Source: UBA1672 sp046542355
Lineage (GTDB): Bacteria > Pseudomonadota > Alphaproteobacteria > Micavibrionales > Micavibrionaceae
NCBI GenBank assembly: GCA_046542355.1
Contig: JBKHBN010000033.1
Coordinates: 1 to 19,211 of the forward strand
Direction: 5' to 3'
DNA length: 19,211 nt
The notes under the pieces were generated by a model. The model made no database searches. It had not been told where the DNA came from and saw nothing but the letters and a program-made list of their open reading frames with translations. A program made the position numbers and the translations under genes. This document shows, piece after piece, positions 7,092 through 14,667 of this stretch; positions within the stretch are counted from its first letter, which is position 1; each line of letters starts with the position of its first letter.

Positions 7092-7666
7092 ATTTGCTGT
7101 TAGAGATCGAAGAAGAAACAATGCCGGATATTCCTAGGCTGACCTACATTCCCGATTTCATCACGGGGGATGAGGAAAGCTCCCTGATTGCCGCAATTGA
7201 TGCGCAACCCTGGCTAAATGATCTCAAACGCCGGGTGCAGCATTACGGTTACAAATATGATTACAAAGCGCGGGCCGTGACAAATGATGCGTATCTGGGA
7301 CCGCTGCCGGATTGGATTAAGCCGGTTGCGCAAAAGCTTTCCTTTAATCCCGATCAAGCTATTGTAAACGAGTACCAGCCCGGCCAAGGCATTTCCGCGC
7401 ATGTCGATTGCGTACCCTGTTTTGATAACGAGATCGCCAGCTTAAGCCTTGGTTCTGGCGCAACCATGCAATTTATAAAAGGCAGCGAAAAACAGGAATT
7501 GTATTTAAAACCGCGCAGCCTGATTATTTTATCCGGTGAAGCACGGTATGAATGGACGCATGCTATTCCTGCGAGAAAATCAGACATAGCCGATGGCTTT
7601 AAAATTGAACGCGGACGTAGAGTATCTCTGACTTTTCGGAAAGTTATTTTGAATAATCTAGCTTAA
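7088..7666 (+). CDS. AlkB-like 2-oxoglutarate/Fe(II) dioxygenase
   Basis: Members of this family remove alkyl groups from nucleic acid bases by oxidative demethylation, using 2-oxoglutarate, O2 and Fe(II). The 192-residue protein has the double-stranded beta-helix core with the iron ligands His105 and Asp107 (ISAHVDC) and His158 (YEWTHAI), and the 2-oxoglutarate site RVSLTFR (Arg178 and Arg184), a variant of AlkB's RxNxTxR. VNEYQPGQGI and SLSLGSG are typical core strands. I chose the ATG at 7088 because it overlaps the preceding stop as ATGA, the usual coupled arrangement; ATG 7121 is an alternative. It has lost the 5' part of its operon to the phage junction, so its present promoter is unclear. 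Its stop overlaps the convergent ATPase gene by 9 bases. Confidence 0.9.
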   Translation: MNLLLEIEEETMPDIPRLTYIPDFITGDEESSLIAAIDAQPWLNDLKRRVQHYGYKYDYKARAVTNDAYLGPLPDWIKPVAQKLSFNPDQAIVNEYQPGQGISAHVDCVPCFDNEIASLSLGSGATMQFIKGSEKQELYLKPRSLIILSGEARYEWTHAIPARKSDIADGFKIERGRRVSLTFRKVILNNLA

Positions 7667-9829
7667 TTGCTCCTTTACAGCAGCATAGAGTTCTCTCAAC
7701 TCTCCATCTCCCATATCTAGAATGGGTTCATACATAAATGAATTTATGTGAATATTAGCTGGTGTAATTAAATTAACTCTTTTTAATATTTCTATATTCT
7801 CAGACTCATTATTATATTCTTCCTCATATCTTTTGAGCAATTCCCAAGTTTGATTTGCTCCGATCTCACTACCATCAGTTATCTGCTCAACCATAAATTT
7901 TTCTGCAACCAGCCTTATGGCGATAGATAAGACTATTTTGTTTTCAAGGTTAATACCTTCATCTGCATCTAAACAACTGTCTGCTGCTTCAAAAACAAGG
8001 TCTAATACCCCTTTAGTGAGATCAACATTCGGGAAATTCAAACTTTGTATGTTGTTTTCAAAAACACCTTTGATGTCATTGACCGTCAAACTTTCGGTGT
8101 TTTCTTTGTAATGCAGCATAGAGGTTAATAAAGAATAATCATCGTTATCCTGTGTACCTTGCGTAAACTCAACAATATTTCTAATAAAGGGTATTGAGGC
8201 AATCAACTTTATGTTGTCATCGAGCTGCCCCTTCCATCTATTAAAAGGATTCCGGATATAAGACTGTCTGAAAATCTCCAGCTTAATATCATTCTCGTAT
8301 TTCACCGCCATTAGACACTGGTGAGAAGGCGCTATGAGACGGCTTTCTATTGTTCTTAAAAAGTCAAAGTTATGAGTTAAAATCATCATACGGAATTTTT
8401 CTATTTCCGACATATACTTGAGATAATCTATGATTGCGTGCTTGTTCTTGTAATCGAATGAGTCTGCAATATCATCAAAAATAAAAAGGATTGCCCCCTC
8501 TCCATCCTCATTTCTTCGAGCACGTGCTTCAACCTCAAAAATGATATTCAGGATATATAAAGCCCGTTTTTCTCCTGTACTTAATATTTTTAGTAAATCA
8601 TCTTTTTTATCAAAAGTTTTCTGGTCAGCACCATCATCAAAAATAAATTCAATAGTTTCTACATCGCCCTTTAAAATCACATCTTCCTTGTTTTGTATGG
8701 CCAAGTGAAATGGCAAATGGGTGAATCTGTTGTTAAATATTCTGATTACCTCTTCCCATTCGGTTTTTTCATCTTTCGCCTTTTGCAAAAGAGTTTTAAT
8801 GTCCTCTTGGCCTTCCTTATATTTTCTAGCCAACTCTACAAAAAGCTCTTTTTGATCGACGAAATATGCGAACCAGATTCTCTTAGAAAACTCTCCAAGG
8901 TCAGAAAATTCAGGCAAGATTTCTTGATTGTCTAAAAGGTGGTCCCGGAAATCCCTTAATTCTTTATTTGATAGTTTTTTATCAATGGCATCAAACCGCG
9001 TTTGAAGCTCATCGTCTGTAAGAATCTTCCGTTTTTCTTCAGCCAATATGCTTTGAAGCTCTTCATCAGAAGAACATGCATTCTTATTAGTGCCGTCAAA
9101 TAAATTGACCGAATGTCCGCCTTTGAAGAAATTGTTTGATACTAGCTGTTTTTGAACATTCTCAGCATGATAGAATTTGAAGTCTTTACCAAGGTACGGT
9201 GACTTATCAATAAGTTCGTCATATTTTTCAATATATTCTCTTATAGCATCCTTAAAATCTTTAGTTTCCAAGAAGCCAATAACCTTGTCATTAAATATCA
9301 AATTATATTTTATGGTGTGATATGGCAAAGGATCGCTTGATATAACACCTTCTTCATTCTCCACGATAAAATCAAAGAAGTCCTGGCCAAAAACGTCTTC
9401 AATAGTCTTTTCAATGTTATCTGTTCGCCCTGTGAGGCCGGAAAGCTGTTTAAGTTTTTTAATTAGTTCTGACTTTGCTTTATCAATTTCCTTATGAATA
9501 TCATCATATTCTTGTTTAAGCCGTTTATTCGCCAGCAAAGTAGAAATTTTTTTAGATTTATAGTCCTCGTTGTAGGATTCTATTACTAAAATATCGGCGG
9601 GATGAATTTCTTGGTCATCAGCAAGGATTTTTCTTACTGTAGCTCTTTCAGGAAAAGCTAAATCAACCGTATCCTGCTCTTTAGAGTAATCGTCAAAAGT
9701 TTTCGCAAACGAAGTCTTCATAACCCCATTCGGAGCGTAAATGGCAAATGTTCTGTTTCTCAAGTCAAAAGTATGTTCAAGCTTTCTGATGCCGTAACAG
9801 TATTCAAAGTCTACTTCTATTTTATCCAT
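7658..9829 (-). CDS. Large AAA/SMC-type ATPase, last gene of the defence operon
   Basis: A 723-residue ABC/SMC-superfamily ATPase. The Walker A is IYAPNGVMKTS (30-40), in which the usual second glycine before lysine is methionine. A helical, coiled-coil-rich middle (about 100-380) separates it from the ABC signature LSTGEKRAL (416-424), Walker B ILFIFDDIADSFD (447-459) and an H-loop THNFDF (485-490). The C terminus is helical and ends in NSFMYEPILDM plus a final helix. The domain order is like PrrC/RloC-type defence ATPases, but I see no R-x4-H nuclease motif in it. ATG 9829 follows the GIY-YIG stop by 2 bases, with GAGGGA as ribosome site. The gene is very AT-rich (7741-7800 has only 11 G or C in 60), unlike the nuclease gene next to it. 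It is probably an abortive-infection-type effector or sensor; its activity is unknown. Confidence 0.85.
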   Translation of the reverse strand: MDKIEVDFEYCYGIRKLEHTFDLRNRTFAIYAPNGVMKTSFAKTFDDYSKEQDTVDLAFPERATVRKILADDQEIHPADILVIESYNEDYKSKKISTLLANKRLKQEYDDIHKEIDKAKSELIKKLKQLSGLTGRTDNIEKTIEDVFGQDFFDFIVENEEGVISSDPLPYHTIKYNLIFNDKVIGFLETKDFKDAIREYIEKYDELIDKSPYLGKDFKFYHAENVQKQLVSNNFFKGGHSVNLFDGTNKNACSSDEELQSILAEEKRKILTDDELQTRFDAIDKKLSNKELRDFRDHLLDNQEILPEFSDLGEFSKRIWFAYFVDQKELFVELARKYKEGQEDIKTLLQKAKDEKTEWEEVIRIFNNRFTHLPFHLAIQNKEDVILKGDVETIEFIFDDGADQKTFDKKDDLLKILSTGEKRALYILNIIFEVEARARRNEDGEGAILFIFDDIADSFDYKNKHAIIDYLKYMSEIEKFRMMILTHNFDFLRTIESRLIAPSHQCLMAVKYENDIKLEIFRQSYIRNPFNRWKGQLDDNIKLIASIPFIRNIVEFTQGTQDNDDYSLLTSMLHYKENTESLTVNDIKGVFENNIQSLNFPNVDLTKGVLDLVFEAADSCLDADEGINLENKIVLSIAIRLVAEKFMVEQITDGSEIGANQTWELLKRYEEEYNNESENIEILKRVNLITPANIHINSFMYEPILDMGDGELRELYAAVKEQLS

Positions 9830-9831
9830 TT

Positions 9832-11049
9832 TTATCCCTCACTCCGTTTTGAACGTGGTAATAGTTTAGCGGAGCCGGGATCATAACGATAATCACCAAT
9901 CGTTCCCTCCTTGATTTTTTCGACCATTTCATCAATGACAAAGAGCGGCACTAAAAACCATTCCCGCGCTGTGACCGGCTGGCCGAAACGGTCTGTGATT
10001 TGAATATCCAGTTTTGCCGGAGCAAAAAACTTATGGATGATGTTTTCAAGTTTTGTGCGGTTGATGTTCGCCAGTTTATAAGTGGCCACAATTTCCACAT
10101 CGGCCATAAGGAAAGTCGGATCATTCCTGGCACTGGTAATGCGTTTCTCAACATCACCGCCCGTTACGCCGATTTTATGAACAACATCCCTGTTTTCTTT
10201 TACAGTCGGATGGTCGGACAGGCTGCGGAGCACATAAATCGTTCCGCTGGCCAGATCACCCTCGCTATTCTCGCCGGAGAATAAAGGCCCGGCAGAGGGA
10301 TTTGTGATACGGCGGCCTGTTTTGTCCTTATTCAAAGCGCGTTGCAGCGAGCGGAGCAAAATATCGCTTTCCGTGCCGTTATCATATATAACCCGCAAGC
10401 GGCTGTCCTTGCGGTCATATTCATTGATAAATTCTTCGCCTTTTTCGGCCACATAGACCTTTTGGCCGGACAGGATGAATAGATCGCCCCGCGTGACACT
10501 GGCATCATCCTTGAAAGGCCGCGTTTCCCGAACGCCGTTATCAAGCTCTTTTTGAACGGCTGTGAATATCGGTTTGAATCTCTCAAAATCTTCGCATCTT
10601 GTACGGTTTGCAATTTCTTCTGCTGCCCGGATTTCGGCGCGCGGTTTTACGTGTTTCAGATTGGTAATGGAATCGCTCTCGCCTGATACATCCACGCCGA
10701 GCTGTTCCAGCAATTCATCGTCGTCAATATCATCCGGGATTGCTTCGTCCGGTTCATAGTCACCGCTGAGAAGCCCTTGCGAATCCATATCCTTGAGCAA
10801 ATCCCGGCACTCCGCCAGCTTGCGGATTTGATCGAGCCGCACGGCATAAAGCCGCTCAAAAATATCTTTATCCTCGCCATGCTCCGGCAGGTGGCCATGG
10901 TCTTCGACAAATTTCTGGATTTCTTCAAAACCGGCGATAATGCGCTCCTCCCGCGGGGTGCGTGAGGCTGTTTTCTTGTCCTCAACCTCAATGCCAAGCT
11001 CGGCCAGGAGGACGTCATCTTCTTCTGTAAACGCTTGTTTCTTACCCAT
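9832..11049 (-). CDS. GIY-YIG nuclease family protein (T5orf172-like)
   Basis: The C-terminal domain (about 268-385) of this 405-residue protein is GIY-YIG: GTIYVL (269-274) is the GIY strand, HKIGVT (291-296) the YIG strand, Arg303 sits on the following helix, Glu335 in KLENIIHKFF is the likely metal ligand, and REWF (362-365) follows. This resembles the T5orf172/MUG113 branch. The N-terminal 130 residues are acidic and contain a repeated motif, LLAELGIEVE (14-23) and LLEQLGVDVS (113-122). The middle (150-240) is probably a small DNA- or protein-binding region. The ATG overlaps the helicase stop by 8 bases, so the two are coupled and probably work together: the helicase moves DNA and this protein cuts it. 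Base composition matches the helicase and methyltransferase. Confidence 0.88.
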   Translation of the reverse strand: MGKKQAFTEEDDVLLAELGIEVEDKKTASRTPREERIIAGFEEIQKFVEDHGHLPEHGEDKDIFERLYAVRLDQIRKLAECRDLLKDMDSQGLLSGDYEPDEAIPDDIDDDELLEQLGVDVSGESDSITNLKHVKPRAEIRAAEEIANRTRCEDFERFKPIFTAVQKELDNGVRETRPFKDDASVTRGDLFILSGQKVYVAEKGEEFINEYDRKDSRLRVIYDNGTESDILLRSLQRALNKDKTGRRITNPSAGPLFSGENSEGDLASGTIYVLRSLSDHPTVKENRDVVHKIGVTGGDVEKRITSARNDPTFLMADVEIVATYKLANINRTKLENIIHKFFAPAKLDIQITDRFGQPVTAREWFLVPLFVIDEMVEKIKEGTIGDYRYDPGSAKLLPRSKRSEG

Positions 11050-13093
11050 TTACCGCCTCCGCTTTCATGCGCGCCAGAAATGCCACACCTTGCGCCATGC
11101 GCTGCTCCCACGGATCGGCAGATTTTATATCCGGCAAGCGTCCGCGCTCCTGCTTGAATTTCAAGGCCCGCTTGGACAGCTCCCGCGCCTCTTCTGCGGA
11201 TATGTTTGGTTTCCTTGCGGAAATCACTTCGGCCATAGCTTTCAAACTTTGCTCAGTCATTGATTTTGCCAAGATAGAATACGCCTCGCTGAACGGGTTG
11301 ATACTGTCGATCCAGTCAACATCCAGATCACGCACATCCATAGTGAATTTTCGCACCCCGTCAATCAGGGCCGTATTGCCGCGCGCGCCTAGCCCATCAT
11401 CATTATTAAGCGTTTCTTTGGCCTTTTGCGTAAGGTTTAGCGCCGCAATCGCATGTTGGCGCACGACTTCCTGATCGTCTTCGTCAAGCTCCGGATATTT
11501 GTCCTTGATGATTTTACCCATGCGGATTTGCGTGAGTTCCTCCGGCACCATTTCCTCGTCAAACAAGCCGCGCTCAATCGCCTGCTTGTCCTGCGCAAAA
11601 GCGGCGATTACCTCGTTCAAATCCTCCTGGCAAATGCGCTGCGTATCCTTGCTTTTTGGCTCGGTGAGGCCCTTGATTTCGATCTGGAATTGCCCGGTAT
11701 TATCATTAAAGCCGATATTGCACTGATCCGGGTTATAACCGCCTTCGCCGTAATCATAATCCGGATCAGGCCCGCTTTGCGGATTTTTCGGCACGAAATT
11801 GAATTTCGGAGCCAAAACCTGCTCCATAAGCAAGCTTGCAGAAATAGCCTTGAGCGTATCATTGACAGCATCGGTAACGGCCTCTTCCGCAGCATCCGGC
11901 TCGGCAATTAGGTTTGTGAAGCGCGCATGTGTCTTTTCCGGCGCATCTCGGGTCGCGCGACCAATAATCTGCACAATCTCCGTCAGGCTGGAACGATAAC
12001 CCACGGTCAGCGCATGTTCACACCAAATCCAGTCAAACCCTTCCTTGGCCATGCCAAGCGCGATAATAATATCAACATAATCGCGGTTCGTTTTGGCCTC
12101 CGGCACTTTCAGGGCGGCAGAAACCTTGTTCCGCTTGGATGCATCATCCTCCACCAGATCGGCAATGCGTAAGGTTTTGCCTTCCGGCGTTTTGACCAGA
12201 TGAAAGCCGGTATCGGGGTCAATGCCCTGCCAGTCGCCCAGCTCCTCGATGATATGCTCCACTTCCTTGATTTTGTCGCCCATGCTCTCCCGCGAATTAA
12301 CATTCGGGATATGGATGATGGTTTTTTCGTTCGGATCAAGAACGCTTAAAATCTCATCGGCATACGCCCCGCTATAGAAATAATAGCCGATATTCAGCGT
12401 CTTGAGATATTCATAGCCGTTAAGCTGTTCATAATAGGTGTAAGTGACTGTATCGAATTTGGCCTCATCTTCCGGCAGTAAAACGGGGTTGGCATCGCCA
12501 CGAAAGTAAGAGCCGGTCATGGCCACGATATGCACTTTATCGCGCGCAACAAGTTGCTTGAGCTGCATGCCGAGCACGTTATCTTCCTCCGCACTGACAT
12601 GGTGGAACTCATCAATGGCGATCAGCCGCTTGTCAAACACCTCCACCCCGAAACGCTCCACGGCAAAGCGGAATGTTGAATGCGTGCAGACTAAAATTTT
12701 GTCCTGGCTCTCCAGAAAAGACTTCACCGCATTCACCTTGCCGCCGTCACTGCCCGGCGCATTACAGAGATTCCAGCGCGGCTCCATTTGCCAGTCATAA
12801 TAAAAACCGAATTTTGTAAGCGGTTCATCGGCAAAACTTGCCCCGATAGATTTCTCTGGCACGGCGATAATTGCCTGTTTGATCCCCTGATTATGCAGCT
12901 TGTCCAGCGCAATAAACATCAACGCCCGGCTTTTCCCGGAGGCAGGCGGCGATTTAATCAGCAAATATTGTTCACCGCGCTTTTCGTAGGCGCGCTCCTG
13001 CATCGGCCGCATGCCCAGCTCGTTCGATCTGGTCGAACTGCCGGTGCTTTTATAATTAACGGTAACGGAGGGGATGTGTTTTGGATCGGTCAT
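11042..13093 (-). CDS. SF2 DEAD/DEAH-type helicase
   Basis: A 683-residue superfamily 2 helicase or translocase. Motif I is KSPPASGKSRAL (47-58), motif II is IDEFHH (160-165, a DEFH variant), motif III MTGSYF (192-197), and motif VI QIIGRATRD (375-383), with MAKEGFDW (348-355) as motif V region. The remaining 300 residues carry no nuclease signature that I can see, so cutting is likely supplied by the GIY-YIG protein encoded next. It starts 2 bases after the OLD-like ATPase stop and overlaps the nuclease gene by 8 bases. In a restriction-like system it would translocate along or unwind foreign DNA. GC content (34 of 60 at 12541-12600) contrasts sharply with the preceding ATPase gene. An intact, full-length gene. 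Confidence 0.9.
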   Translation of the reverse strand: MTDPKHIPSVTVNYKSTGSSTRSNELGMRPMQERAYEKRGEQYLLIKSPPASGKSRALMFIALDKLHNQGIKQAIIAVPEKSIGASFADEPLTKFGFYYDWQMEPRWNLCNAPGSDGGKVNAVKSFLESQDKILVCTHSTFRFAVERFGVEVFDKRLIAIDEFHHVSAEEDNVLGMQLKQLVARDKVHIVAMTGSYFRGDANPVLLPEDEAKFDTVTYTYYEQLNGYEYLKTLNIGYYFYSGAYADEILSVLDPNEKTIIHIPNVNSRESMGDKIKEVEHIIEELGDWQGIDPDTGFHLVKTPEGKTLRIADLVEDDASKRNKVSAALKVPEAKTNRDYVDIIIALGMAKEGFDWIWCEHALTVGYRSSLTEIVQIIGRATRDAPEKTHARFTNLIAEPDAAEEAVTDAVNDTLKAISASLLMEQVLAPKFNFVPKNPQSGPDPDYDYGEGGYNPDQCNIGFNDNTGQFQIEIKGLTEPKSKDTQRICQEDLNEVIAAFAQDKQAIERGLFDEEMVPEELTQIRMGKIIKDKYPELDEDDQEVVRQHAIAALNLTQKAKETLNNDDGLGARGNTALIDGVRKFTMDVRDLDVDWIDSINPFSEAYSILAKSMTEQSLKAMAEVISARKPNISAEEARELSKRALKFKQERGRLPDIKSADPWEQRMAQGVAFLARMKAEAVNG

Positions 13094-13095
13094 GT

Positions 13096-14667
13096 TTACG
13101 CCACCAGTCTTTTTACTGTTTCTGTATTTCTTCTTTTTTGCTCTTCTATAAACTCTCTCATAGCAAGAATAGATTGGCTCAATTCTTCATTTGAGTATCT
13201 ATTATTCAAATTATTTTCGGGGTGGTGAATTTGATGGCGAATATATTCGCTAAGTATAATAGATAGCTCGATTTCATTATTATTTCTGTCTATTCTCTTA
13301 TATGTGCGCTCTGTTCCTTGTTGAAACACCTTATAATCATCAAGCCATTCTTTATACTCAATAAATCCATAAAGCTCATTGTGATACTCATCACTACCAA
13401 CATCAAACGCATAAAAATTGACTTCGTTTAATGATGGGTAGGGCAGCTTATTTTCTTCAATTTGCACTATTTGCTTGCCATCACTTTCATCACTTATGAG
13501 TTTTAAGTGAGCAAATTCCAGCATTTTAACAATAGCAGGACTATGTGTGGTCATAAGGATTTGCGTATTTTGGGTATTTGATAGGCTTATGAAAGCCTCA
13601 ATCAATTTTTTCTGGTGATCTGGATGCTGCGAGGTTTCTGGCTCTTCAACCGCGTAAACAACATTAGGTACATGCCGTTCACTTTTACGCCTCTCAACTT
13701 CCGCCCTAAAGAAATTTAACAATATGAGTCTTTTTACACCGCTTCCACGCTTGTTAAGAGGTATGTCGTCGTCACCCGCGATTGAAACATTTTTAAAAAC
13801 ATCCCCCCACTTTAAATCCTCAGTAGCTGGGATCACAGGGTTTAAACTATCCGCAATCTCAGGGTTCATCTCCCGAAGTTTCTCGCATGTCCTATTAGCG
13901 ATTTCAGACAGTTTTTCGTTTACCTTTGAGGCAATCTCATCAAGCGTTTGATTGATTTCAGAATCCTTAAAAATTTCAGAAACAGCCAGCTTCATAGGGT
14001 CTTGGACTTCACTATCCCCATCGCTATTTTTTCGATCTGACTGAAATAAAGAGTATAGCGGTAAGTAGTTCTTGAGTTGATTCCAGATATTTTTTGCATC
14101 TTCTTTTGAGGCATCTATCTCAACCAAATCAAGGTCGAGATCATCTTGATAATGTGACCATATAGCACGGCGCATAACCGCATTTCTTGTTTTGTCTTCA
14201 CAAGAAATTTCATTATTCTCAATTATTTTTTTGAGGTCTGCTTGTTTTTTCAAAAGCAAATCGGCGCATTCTGATTTTGTGGGGTGATGTGCTCTGATAT
14301 AGACTTTTTCTTTGCCCGCATTCGGATAAACTTTCGTGATTTCAAGCTTCCCTTCGCTTGTTAGCAAATATTCATCCGTGAGACTTGTCTGATTAGTGCT
14401 ATCTATGATGATACTGTCTGGCAAGTCTTCAAAAACTACAGAAATCAATATATCTGTTTGTCCAGATTCAGAGTTTTGCTTGTTGATATCCTCTTTATCT
14501 ATTTTGATAGTGCCTTTGCCTTCATTAAAGAAGATGTCTAACGCCTCTAGAATAGAGGACTTTCCGACATCATTCTTTCCCACAAAAACAGTTAAATCAT
14601 TAAAATCAACAATCTGCTCATCCCTATATGCTCGGAAATTTTTGATTTTTACTTGCGATATTTTCAT
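13096..14667 (-). CDS. OLD-like ATPase with C-terminal HEPN-type motif
   Basis: A 523-residue ATPase of the OLD/RecF-like ABC class. The N terminus MKISQVKIKNFRAYRD leads to Walker A FVGKNDVGKSSILEAL (28-43). The signature RGSGVKRLILL (307-317), Walker B VVYAVEEPET (336-345) and switch THSP (374-377) follow, with a helical arm (about 130-270) between. There is no Toprim nuclease domain as in true OLD. Instead the C terminus has YIRHQIHHPEN, where Arg477-His478-x3-His482 fits the R-[NDH]-x3-H motif of HEPN RNases, inside a helical segment. The ATG lies 44 bases inside the methyltransferase gene, with AGAAAGGAAAAG as ribosome site. The gene is AT-rich (18 of 60 G or C at 13201-13260), which suggests separate acquisition. 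Probably a sensor ATPase driving an RNase effector; function not proven. Confidence 0.87.
   Translation of the reverse strand: MKISQVKIKNFRAYRDEQIVDFNDLTVFVGKNDVGKSSILEALDIFFNEGKGTIKIDKEDINKQNSESGQTDILISVVFEDLPDSIIIDSTNQTSLTDEYLLTSEGKLEITKVYPNAGKEKVYIRAHHPTKSECADLLLKKQADLKKIIENNEISCEDKTRNAVMRRAIWSHYQDDLDLDLVEIDASKEDAKNIWNQLKNYLPLYSLFQSDRKNSDGDSEVQDPMKLAVSEIFKDSEINQTLDEIASKVNEKLSEIANRTCEKLREMNPEIADSLNPVIPATEDLKWGDVFKNVSIAGDDDIPLNKRGSGVKRLILLNFFRAEVERRKSERHVPNVVYAVEEPETSQHPDHQKKLIEAFISLSNTQNTQILMTTHSPAIVKMLEFAHLKLISDESDGKQIVQIEENKLPYPSLNEVNFYAFDVGSDEYHNELYGFIEYKEWLDDYKVFQQGTERTYKRIDRNNNEIELSIILSEYIRHQIHHPENNLNNRYSNEELSQSILAMREFIEEQKRRNTETVKRLVA

Noticed and set aside
7658..9829. RloC/PrrC anticodon nuclease
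   Set aside because: The ATPase layout is similar, but I found no R-x4-H or other nuclease motif in the C-terminal part and no zinc-hook cysteine pair.
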